Of a DNA stretch of 64,000 bases, positions 51,201 to 59,335 are shown piece by piece. Position numbers and translations under genes: made by a program. How positions within the stretch are numbered: position 1 is the first letter of the stretch; every line of letters starts with the position of its first letter. Where the stretch lies: positions 992,001 to 1,056,000 of the forward strand of contig JAFREQ010000017.1 in the NCBI GenBank assembly GCA_025331565.1, in the 5' to 3' direction. The notes under the pieces were generated by a model. The model was not told where the DNA came from and ran no database searches. It worked only from the letters and a program-made list of their open reading frames with translations. Source of the stretch: Holacanthus passer. Its lineage: Eukaryota > Chordata > Actinopteri > Pomacanthidae.

Positions 51201-52067
51201 GGAACCTGGTCCAGGTATAGGGCTAAAATTCCAAGGCTAAATAGTGTTAAAAATACCTTGTCAGAAATTGGAAGTGCATGCATACAGACACACAAGACAT
51301 ACAGTATAATGGTTTGGTGTGAGTTCAGTGGTATGTAATGGAATAAGGATCAGATCCTGGAATTATTGTTTAAAAAGGTTTACTAACCTGAACCATGTAG
51401 AGCTCTTATCTTTCTTTTATCTGTCTCCCTGGTATGGATACAATAAAATACTGTAAAATGTTACAATGACATAGCTGTAATTTTCATCATATGTTTTCAG
51501 GGTCAGGGGAACTTCTTTCTAACTGCTCAGGAGAAGTTTTCACATTTAGTCAAATCTGATGGGCTGAGCTCCATCTCCTCTCCAGCTTCTGCAACAGACA
51601 GAAGACAACACACAAAGACAAGTGTGAGTTCATGTACTTGCTGTGGTATCTGGGACTGTTCAATACATTTGTTCTCAAAAGTACTTCATTTTGATTACAA
51701 ACTAAAAATGTGTCCTTTTTTGCAGGTGACGTCTCAGCAGCCACTCAGAAGCCTTGGATCCTTCACACCTGTCAGCAGGAATCCTCTTGCAACAAGCCGT
51801 TCAACAGAGAAAGACCCCAGCAGCCTGAAGAGGAAGAGAGCTCTAGAATATCTATCTCGTATCCCCTCTCCACCTCCTCTGTCCCATCTAGGCTCAGTGG
51901 TTTCTCCATGTGTAAAGAAGACATTCAACCCCCCTCGGAGGTCTGAGACACCAAGCACTTTAAAAACTGTACAGACTCCAGCTCGCAAACCTGTCAGCTC
52001 ACCGGCGGAGGATGAATGGGTGAATGACGAGGAACTGGCTATGATTGATACTCAGGCATTAATGTAG
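39305..52067 (+). CDS. brca2: brca2, DNA repair protein, complete, 26 coding exons
   Basis: BRCA2 loads RAD51 onto RPA-coated single-stranded DNA during homologous recombination and protects stalled forks. Splicing of 26 phase-matched exons gives 8,859 nt, a 2,952-residue protein. Exons correspond one-to-one with human coding exons 2-27. Several have the human length exactly: exon 13 (70), 16 (188), 17 (171), 18 (355), 19 (156), 22 (199) and 24 (139). Order of parts: PALB2-binding motif (about residues 20-31), BRC repeats (about 705-1716), FVPPF motifs (about 1971-2003), helical/OB/tower DNA-binding domain (about 2105-2839), C-terminal RAD51-binding site. The ATG at 39305 opens the exon after the noncoding leader; the motif-bearing exons follow in frame. 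Unusual points are extra BRC repeats, a GC-AG intron 15 and a short C terminus. Confidence 0.97.
42354..46658 (+). CDS. brca2: brca2 exon 11: BRC-repeat exon
   Basis: A single 4,305-nt exon encodes residues about 446-1880. It is bounded by an acceptor (TTTCAG) and the donor GTAAGT at 46659, and reading frame stays open past the donor. A segment at 43367-43459 (LTASQKADVTELCTLLEEAD, then SQFEFTQF) is strongly conserved with human sequence between BRC1 and BRC2. Eleven BRC motifs follow the F-x-x-A ... L-F/L-x-D/E pattern. The exon ends in a conserved ALLEDE region before the exon 12 KRRLLEDFDR sequence. Confidence 0.97.
44160..45190 (+). repeat. brca2: brca2 exon 11 tandem duplication, copy 1
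   Basis: This copy runs from the second half of BRC3 through BRC7. Paired landmarks with copy 2 include GMTVKHKKS against GMSVKHRKS, FLAASGKPVAFSCEALQKAK (identical) and VHVSQKNLLKAK (identical). Offsets between paired motifs are about 972-1014 bp. Confidence 0.88.
45196..46165 (+). repeat. brca2: brca2 exon 11 tandem duplication, copy 2
   Basis: This second copy begins with a half-BRC3 relic (SISAKEMQESDAVFNDCG) fused directly to the end of BRC7 and continues through BRC8-BRC11. The relic lacks the F-x-x-A half, so it does not count as a BRC repeat. Similarity is highest in the BRC9-11 block. Confidence 0.88.
47019..47859 (+). CDS. brca2: brca2 exons 12-14: meiotic-interaction region with FVPPF motifs
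   Basis: Exons: 47019-47117, 47204-47273, 47360-47859. Exons 12-13 correspond to the human region bound by the meiotic factor HSF2BP/MEILB2 (PLKRRLLEDFDR is the conserved core). Exon 14 carries FVPPF at 47460-47474 and again at 47544-47558, plus YVPPT at 47658-47672. Human BRCA2 has a single FVPPF (PhePP, a reported DMC1/RAD51-binding motif). Exon 14 is 500 nt, longer than in human. Its end at 47859 (donor GTATGA) is set by phase: the alternative GTCAGT donor four bases earlier would break the frame of exon 15. Confidence 0.88.
47924..51623 (+). CDS. brca2: brca2 exons 15-26: DNA-binding domain (helical, OB1-3, tower)
   Basis: Exons: 47924-48114, 48219-48406, 48549-48719, 49068-49422, 49511-49666, 49749-49896, 49969-50081, 50167-50365, 50467-50633, 50740-50878, 50958-51214, 51501-51623. 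The helical domain has RDMQDMRIRKKKRQ, GGWLIPSNDGTAGKEEFYRA and LCDTPGVDPKLISEEWVYNH, almost identical to human. OB1 includes RDDTAAKTLVLCV-like KDDTAAKTLVLCVCG and LEAPESLMLK. The tower helices lie around KEARRYNSHKQKAMEMLFAK through the LSEQQLETLHTYRRSLMEKK stretch. OB2/OB3 follow (NLWRPPSDLQSLLKEG and HFVDLQNSEFQPLCGEVDL). The domain binds ssDNA and the acidic protein DSS1. Intron 15 starts with GC (separate entry). Confidence 0.95.
48115..48218 (+). other. brca2: brca2 intron 15, GC-AG type
   Basis: Exon 15 ends ACCCAAAAACAG and is followed by GCAAGA, not GT. The acceptor is TTTTTCAG before the LYSHGVHQ exon. Conservation on both sides (human: HKQ then LYTYG) fixes the junction exactly, and no nearby GT would keep phase. 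CAG|GCAAG is the classic strong context for U2-type GC donors. Confidence 0.9.
51726..52067 (+). CDS. brca2: brca2 exon 27: C-terminal RAD51-binding site and stop
   Basis: Encodes about 113 residues. KRKRALEYLSRIPSPPPL corresponds to the human KKRRALDFLSRLPLPPP nuclear-localisation region. VVSPCVKKTFNPPRR corresponds to the CDK-regulated TR2 site; the Ser-Pro dipeptide equivalent to human Ser3291 is kept. The protein ends DEELAMIDTQALM (TAG at 52065-52067). Human continues about 90 residues beyond the equivalent point, including a further nuclear-localisation signal, and that tail is absent here. Confidence 0.95.
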   Translation: MTSQQPLRSLGSFTPVSRNPLATSRSTEKDPSSLKRKRALEYLSRIPSPPPLSHLGSVVSPCVKKTFNPPRRSETPSTLKTVQTPARKPVSSPAEDEWVNDEELAMIDTQALM

Positions 52068-52600
52068 GTGCATAGGACTGTATGATTACAAACATGCGAC
52101 AAAAAAAATGTACAAATGAGTGAATGTAAAGGCCAAAGGCTGCATATGGCACATGTTCTGTGGTTGTTTTTGTCGTCTCACTGGACATTAAAGCGGTGAA
52201 ATCAGTTCACAATAGGAAATCATGTCATCACTTCACACTGATCTACATTCTTCATTTCAGTCAAAGCTGAATAACCTGAACTCAAATTTAGATTTTCCTC
52301 TCGCAGTTTCACCCCATGTGAATCTCTATTTGTGTTGTGTTGAGGACAAATAACTGAGGGCTGATCAGGTAGTTTACTGTCACACCTGTAGATAGTGATA
52401 TATGTAGTACTTTTTTCCGAGCAAGTGAATTCTGAAAAAACATTGTGTAAGATAGTGCAATATGAACAAACTCAGTTTTTTAATGTAAAGTAGTTATCTG
52501 TCATTTTAACAGTAAAGTTTCTCACTAGTAATAAAAAGTTAATAACAGGGATGTTTGATGTGTCTATGACAATAAATTCATCTTTATAGCAAGATTCACT
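52068..52600 (+). other. brca2: brca2 3' UTR with two polyadenylation signals
   Basis: AATAAA occurs at 52530-52535 and at 52571-52576. Either would end the transcript about 500 nt after the stop. The stretch has no other feature that I recognise. Confidence 0.7.
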
Positions 52601-52689
52601 TTATAGAGTAGAAGACACACCAACAGTATATCTTAAATTCAACCTATCTTAAAAATATATTGGTTTCCTAATAACCACGCTCACTTTCA

Positions 52690-52960
52690 GGTCCAGCTGG
52701 TGGCGCTGATGCGCTAAATCGCCGCTTCCCCGGCCGTCTATAGGGAAAAGAAGAAGAAGAGTGACGTCACTTCCGTAAACACAAAGCCCCTGTGTTCCGG
52801 TTTAACTGGTGGCCGAATTAACCGGTGATATCCCTTGCATGAGGCAGAGGTGCCGTAGGCGTGGCTTGGGAGGATCCCGTGTTTGCTTTGTGCGCATGTC
52901 CTCCCCGGTCTGCTACGGAGACCGAGAGGACTCACATCGGCGAACTCAAACAACAATCAT
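52690..52960. promoter_or_regulatory. GC-rich promoter-like island with CRE palindrome and ETS core
   Basis: This patch is sharply richer in G+C and CpG than the flanks. It has CAGCTGGTGGCGCTGATGCG, a GAAGAAGAAGAG run, a perfect CRE (TGACGTCA at 52762-52769) overlapping ACTTCCG, and TGTTCCGG shortly after. It looks like a promoter of a short or noncoding transcript, or a repeat-borne promoter. I find no convincing coding exon on either strand. AATAAA lies downstream at about 53013 and 53262. Confidence 0.45.
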
Positions 52961-54277
52961 GTAGCCCGATTCCTGACTGTAGCGATTCCTGTTCAAAACA
53001 CCGCACACGTCAATAAATCCTCCAAATGTTCACGTTGTCAGTTTTATATTTGTGTCCTCGTTGTTTTTAATGTGCTTGTGCTCACATGCAGACTGGGGTT
53101 AATGTTTACGTCCAGCTCAAACACGCTGTGGAGATCAGTGAGATGAACTTGTGATGCCACATCTGTGTTCACCATCAGTCATGTTTCTGCTCGTAACACT
53201 GGATCCAAGTTACCTTCTATATTCTATTGCAACATTCTGCAATATTTCCTTCCTCTCTGAACAATAAAAAAAATACATCTTTCATTTACCATTCGTTCTG
53301 TCAGTTTGTATATGTGCAATGTTACGGCAACTGAGTCACAGAACTTTCTCCAGTTTGTCCTTTTCATCCATCTTATTGTCCTCTTACTACTGCCTGGGAT
53401 TTTTTTGTACCCTGACACTTGTGTTTATTATACAAGTTATAAGAATTATAATAAGTTTTAAAAGTTCATTTGACTATATTATGAAAGAAGGTGAACGTTT
53501 GATTTACAACAGCATTATCACCCTGTTCTTGTCAAAAAAAGGGGGAAATACAAAAACCAAAATAAGTCTCTCCAGAAACTGCATATAAACAGTATTTGTA
53601 TTTCAAAAAAACACAGATTCAATGTCTTTTTTTTATTTTTTTTACAAAATTACATACTCATTAAGAATCTGGTTCTTTTAATGTCTTGAGACTCTTTCAG
53701 GAAATAATTTATAAATTAATTGACCAGGTAGCTTTTTATAACGTTGATCATTTTGATGTAATAACTGTCCTGTAATCAGTTTGAATTTAAATAAGATATT
53801 TGTTCTGTACAAGGTTCAGTGAGAGGCCTTGATGACTTGATGTATGTTTGTCAGTATTTATATCATATTGTGTGTAATACTGTGTAATATTATAAGATGC
53901 TTTTATTACTTTTCTGATTTTGAAAATGAACATGTGCAGGCTAACAAGACTGCTATATTAACCCTTTACATCACAATCCTGTCATGCTCAAGAAATGCTG
54001 TATTATTTAAGTGTGTTTTGTAGAACTGTAGTATATAAGGTGAAACATGCTTGAATGAAGTAGCTTAAAGCTACATTTCATGTGCAATTTTGCGCTGATG
54101 ATTGTTCTATGCTTCATATTACTTGTAGATAAAAAGGTGAATAAATATTTCATTCATAGTAAATACACCATTAGCACCACGTTACAGATTGTCACCAAAC
54201 TCCTCTTTTCTCTGCTTTTATTTTTAAACTTTCACCTAAGGAGGGCATGCAAATGTACTGAAAATGAGGATCCCTTA
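52961..54277. other. AT-rich intergenic stretch, no gene seen
   Basis: AT-rich sequence with T-runs (around 53625-53643). There is no long open frame, tRNA-like or repeat structure that I can identify. Confidence 0.6.
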
Positions 54278-56660
54278 GCTTATGGCCTGTATAAATCATA
54301 TATTTTACTTCCTTAATGTGAGGCACTTCCGGTTGAAACAGGATTTAAGGGTGGGGCATGTAAGTCAACCAATGAGAACACTGGGATTTTGTTCAAAATG
54401 TTTGTGATGGTTCTATTGGCTGGAGATGTTAGTCCCACCCACTTGTGCAGCATTTAACCAATGCACAGCTTTCCAGGAAGCAACTTCTGGTGGGGAAATG
54501 GAGCCATGCAGCAGGCAGCTGTCCCTTACTTTCCAGCAGAGAACAGACATCTTCATAAAGATTTGTGCATGAGTAAGTACAGACAGTGAAAACAAGTTGT
54601 TCTTTTTGCAGTTTCTTTTTGTGGTTTGTATGGTGTGTTGTTTGTGTTGTGTTGGCTGCCTGTGCTTGTTCTTGTTGGTAGGCCTTTGGCCTTGTTGTAT
54701 GGTGTTTGTGTTGTGCTAACTGCCTTGCCATGACTTGGCCTTGACTGTTGTAGCTGCAATGTCATTTTGGGGCCTATATTTGTGTAATCTAACTATGAAT
54801 ATGCTGGGGAAGAGTTACATCTGTATGTATGACATATAGACAGTATGTCCTTTTTAAGCATAGGATGTTTTGCTTGGATTTTCCTCCTGTTATGTACAGG
54901 CCTATGGCTTGGCCACTACATGTCTTAACTGTACTTTGTAATTTTCTATATGTCTCTGATACTTTTAGAATGTGGGTTATGTCATGTTTTTTGGTAGCTT
55001 TGAATGAACATTGATGGTGTATTTGTATTGCTCAATGGCCTGTATAAAGGATATCTATACTTTCATAATGTAAGGCCATTGCTTTTGAAACTGGATTTAA
55101 AGGTGGGGCATGCAAGTCAACCAATGAGAACACTGGGATTTTGTTCAAAATGTTTGTGATGTTTTTATTGGCTGGAGATGTTAGTCCCGCCTACTTGTAC
55201 AGCATTTAACCAATACACTGCTTTCCAGGAAGCAACTTCTGGAGGGAAAATGGAGTCATGTAGCAAAGAAAGTAAGGCAGCTGTCCCCCATTTTCCACCA
55301 GCAGAGAACAGACATCTTCATGAAGATTGGTGCATGGGTAAGTACAGAGACTAAGCACAAGTCATTCTTCATGCAGTTTCTTTTTGTGGTTTGTATGGTG
55401 TGTTGTTTGTGTTGTGTTGGCTGCCTGTGCTTGTTCTTGTTGGTAGGCCTCTGGCCTTGTTGGTAGGCCTCTGGCCTTGTTGGTAGGCCTTTGGCCTTGT
55501 TGTATGGTGTTTGTGTTGTGCTGACTGTCTTGCCATGACTTGGTCTTGACTGTTGTAGCTGCAATGTTATTTTGGGGCCTATATTTGTGTCATCTCATTG
55601 TGAATGTGATTGGGAAAATATACATCTGTATGTATGACATATGAAAAGTGTGTCCCTTTGAGGCATGAGATATTTTGCTTGGATTTTGATCCCCTTATTT
55701 ACAGGCCTATGGCATGGCCACTACATGTCTTAACTGTCTTTATCCTTTTCTATTTGTCTCCGATACTCTAACAATGTGGGTTATGTCATGTTTTTTGGTA
55801 ACTTTGAATGAACAATGATGGTATATTTGTATTGCTTAATGGCCTGTATAAAGAACTTCGCGTGAGGCACTTCCTGTTGAAAAAAGATTTAAAGGTGGAG
55901 CATGTAAGTCAACCAATGGAAACACCAGGGTATTGTTCAAAATGTTTGTGATGGTTTTATTGGCTGGAGATGTTAGTCCCACCTACTTGTGCAGCATTTA
56001 ACCAATATATGGCTTTTTAGGAAGTATCTTCTGTAGGGATAATGAAATTCCCATTTGATGGAGTCATGCAACAGAGAAAGTAAGGCAGCTGTCCCATGTT
56101 TCCAACGAGCAGATAGTAGAAGATTGTATGGTGTGTTGTGTTGGCTGTGTTGCTTTTTTCCACATCAATAAGCCTTCAAACCATGGCTTGTTTGTATTTT
56201 TCTGACTGCCTTGCTGTGACTTGGCCTTGACTGTTGGAGCTGCAATGTTATTTGGGGGTCTATATTTGTGTCATCTAATTATGCATATGACAGAGGATGT
56301 ACATCTATATGTGTGGCATATGGAAAGTGTGTCCCTTTTGAAGCATAAGATGTTTTGCTTGGATTTTTCTCCCCTAATTTACAGGCCTATGGATTGGCCA
56401 CTGCATGTCTTAAATAGTCTTTATCTTTCTGTTTCTTTCTTATCTGTCCCATTGTTCAAAAAGTTTATATTGGTTTTATTGGCTGGAGAAATGTTAGTCC
56501 CACCTACTTGTGCAGCATTTAAACAATGCACTGCTTTCCAGGAAGTAACTTTTGGTGGAAAAGTGAAACTCCCATTTCATGGAGTCATGCAGCAGAGAAC
56601 AGAAAGCAGCTGTCCCATGTTAGCAATGTGGGTTATGTCATGTTGCCAGCCTTGAATCAA
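54278..56660 (+). repeat. tandem array of about 0.75-0.8-kb promoter/first-exon-like units
   Basis: Two full units start at TGGCCTGTATAAA (54283 and 55036), with a third (55840) interrupted and a fourth (from about 56448) truncated. Each unit has the same layout: CACTTCCGGTTGAAAC-like sequence, CAACCAATGAGAAC (CCAAT box), ATTGGCTGGAGATGTTAGTC (inverted CCAAT), TTTAACCAATGCAC, an ATGGAG(C/T)CATG segment, and in units 1 and 2 a strong donor GTAAGTACAG (54573, 55338). In unit 2 an ATG at 55250 stays open for 29 codons plus one base up to that donor. Unit 2 also contains an internal triplicated 20-bp GGCCTCTGGCCTTGTTGGTA-type repeat (about 55437-55500). I do not recognise the family. Confidence 0.85.
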
Positions 56661-56787
56661 CATTGATGCTGTTTCTGTACTTTATGTTACTATGCATTGA
56701 TCAAAACATCTGTGCATCTATGTCTATCAACCTGTGCACAATGACCTACAAACAGTAAGTATAGTTTCTATTTGTCAATCCCTCCAG

Positions 56788-56841
56788 GTTGGATACTGAC
56801 TGGTGCAATAGCGGTTCATTGTTCAAGGAGATCGACAAAGA
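56788..56841 (+). other. candidate exon downstream of the tandem promoter-like array
   Basis: 54 bases flanked by CCCTCCAG and GTAAGTGG. It is open in the phase left by the 55250-55337 candidate first exon (phase 1 in, phase 1 out), giving a WILTGAIAVHC-type peptide. No family is recognised; it could be chance. Confidence 0.3.
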
Positions 56842-57059
56842 GTAAGTGGGTTTTTTTTATTTTTTTTCATTTTTATTTGTTCATCTGTCAACCCAGTTAC
56901 ATACCAATGTAATAATGATGTATCTGCTTCTGTCTTAAAAGTTTGAATCAGTATCGCTGCAATTGTCTTCTCTTTTTTCAGGTTGATCAATCAACAGGAA
57001 GTGCAATTTGGCCCCTCTCCTTTCTGGATGTCCATCTTTCTGCCTACCAACCTCTAATT

Positions 57060-57330
57060 AGTTGGGCTCAATTTTTCTGTTGGTCAGTCAAGTTGTTGGT
57101 CGTTCCCTCTCTTGGTCCGGTTGTTGGTCGTTCCCTCTTGTGGTCCGGTTGTTGGTTGTTCCCTCTGTCGGTCATGTTATCAGTTGGGTCTGTTGGCTGC
57201 TAGGTTATTTGCTCTGTCGATAGTTTTGTCGGTCAGGTTGTTGGTTGGCCTGTTGGCCCATCTGTCAGTCAAGTTGTTGGCTGGGCTGTCGTCCTGTTGT
57301 TGGGTGGTCTGTTTATTTGTCTGTCTGCTA
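57060..57330. repeat. GTTGGTC-rich low-complexity block
   Basis: Degenerate repeats of GTTGTTGGTC/GGTCNGT. Similar blocks recur at about 58480-58670 and 59165-59335. Their strand asymmetry makes long Leu/Val/Cys-rich open frames, which I regard as by-products and not genes. Confidence 0.75.
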
Positions 57331-57514
57331 TTTTGTCTCACTTAACCAATATCTATTTATTTCATCCTGATGTTTGCTTTTGACTGTTATTTCTGTCTGT
57401 GTAAAACTTTTTTTTCAGGTCGACCTACAGACACTAAGTGTTATGGTTTGTTTTCTTTTGTTTTGTAACTGTTGTTCTGGTCTGTCTCCAACAGTTGAGT
57501 CAATATTGATGTAA

Positions 57515-58248
57515 TAACCCTAACCTTAACCTTTTTCTTTTAATGATGTTTTCTACATATTTCTGTCTGTTCACATATGTCAACATGCAATGTCATTTGT
57601 TGCAATAATTGTTCTATTTTTTTCAGGGTGATCAAGAAACACAGTGTTATTTCGGTCTGTCTACAACTGTTGGATTTATATTTGTCTACTAACCCTAACC
57701 CTAACCTTAACCCTTCAATGTTTAAGTTTTTTTAATGTTGTTTATTCCAATATATTTATCTGTCTGTCTGTTCAAATATTTGAACAGTGTCATTTGCCTT
57801 TTCTTCAGGTCTAATGTTTGATTTTGTTTGACTCTGAGTGTCATTTAAGTCTGCCTAAAATGTTTGAATCAATATTGTTGTAATAACCGTTCTTTTTGTT
57901 TCAGGACAATCTAGAAAGAGTGTTATTTTGGTCTGTCCACAACAGTTGGATTGATATTTGTCTAATAACCCTAACCCTAACCCTTAAATGCTTCATTTTT
58001 TTAATGTTTTTTTTCCTGTTTATTTATCTGTCTGTTCAAATATTTGAACAGTGTCATTTGCCTTTTCTTTAGGTCTGATGTTTGATTTTGTTTGACTCTG
58101 AGTGTCATTTAGGTCTGCCTAAAATGTTTGAATCAATATTGTTCTATTGTATTCTTTTTGTTTCAGGACAATCTAGAAAGTGTTATTTTGGTCTGTCCAC
58201 AATAGTTGGATTGATATTTGTCTAATAACCCTAACCCTAACCTTAACC
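57515..58248. repeat. four short telomere-like (CCCTAA)n tracts
   Basis: Tracts at 57515-57531, 57690-57713, 57966-57983 and 58226-58248 each contain two to four CCCTAA or CCTTAA units. They sit at the same place in consecutive tandem units, so they were amplified with the unit rather than inserted separately. Confidence 0.85.
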
Positions 58249-59335
58249 TTTCAATGCTTGTAATAACTTCTTTTTTGCAGGATGATTTACAAAGAAAAGT
58301 TGTGTTTTTTTCTTCAGGTGGATCTACAGACAGTAAGTGTTACGCTCTTTTATTTTGGTTGGCTGACTCTCATTGGTGTGAAGGTCAGGATGTTTGTCAT
58401 TTTTTCTGTGGTTCAGAAAAAATGATTGCCTGTGGGGCTGTGGTTGCCCGTTTGCTGCTCGGTTATTCGCTCTGCTAATGCTTTTGCTGGTCTGTTTGTT
58501 GGTCAGCCCTTCAGTTGGTCAGGTTGTTGGTTGGGGTGTCATTTTTTTCTGTTGGTCAGGCTTTCGGTCCGTCTGTCGGCTAGGTTGTTGGTTGGCCCGT
58601 CTGATGCTCGGTTAGTTGGTTGTTGGTCAGGCTGTCAGTCTAGTTGTTGGTTGGTCTTTCTGTTTGTTTGCAAGGTTATTTTTTATTTAATTCTGAAGTT
58701 TGATTTTGGTTGTTCATATAATTTTGTTACGTATAAAATGTTATCCAAATTTGTGCGTTAACCCTTTTTTTCCAGGGAGAATTACAAATGTAAGTATTAT
58801 TATATTATATTATTCTATGATCAGTAAGTGTTATTTTTTTATTTTCTTCAATTGTTCATTTTAAGTTTGGTTAGCTGTAAGAGTTTTTTGTCTGTCTAAA
58901 ACATTTGTATCAGTATTGTATATAGTATTGGGGTAAGTATTTTGTCGGTCTTAAATGTTTGTATCATCATTTGTGCAATCGCTTCTTTTTGCTTTTTTTT
59001 CAGGATGATCTACAAACACAAGTGTTATTTCTGTCTGTCTAATTCTGTCTGTGTTATAACAGTTTTTTTCCCCTCAGGTAAATCTACAGACAGTAAGTGT
59101 TATATTTTTTAAATTTTCTTCAATTGTGAATTTTGATTTTGGTTGGCTGTGAGTGTCATTTGTCTGAGGGCCAGGGTGGTGGCCCATCTGCTGTTAAGTT
59201 GTTTGCTTTGTCGATGCTTTTGTCGGTTTGTTTGTTGGTCAGTCCTTGAACTGGTCGAGTTGTTGACTGGGCTGTCTGTCCGCTGGTGGAATTTTGTGTT
59301 GGGCTGTTGGTCCGTCTGTCGGACATGTGTTTTGT

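Larger units (their letters stand above)
56970..59110 (+). repeat. array of splice-acceptor-like units around a GTNGATCTACAGACA core
   Basis: At least nine times a T-rich tract ending CAG is followed by a variant of G(A/T)NGATCTACA(G/A)ACA and then (G)TAAGTGTTAT or its decayed form. Acceptor AGs lie near 56981, 57418, 57627, 57905, 58167, 58280, 58317, 58775, 58997 and 59077. At 58318-58332 and 59078-59092 exactly 15 bases are enclosed by a good acceptor and GTAAGT. At 57419-57433 the same 15 bases are followed by CTAAGTG, a one-base loss of the donor. Parts of the array (about 57617-58260) are a clear tandem repeat of about 260-276 bp. Function unknown. Confidence 0.75.
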
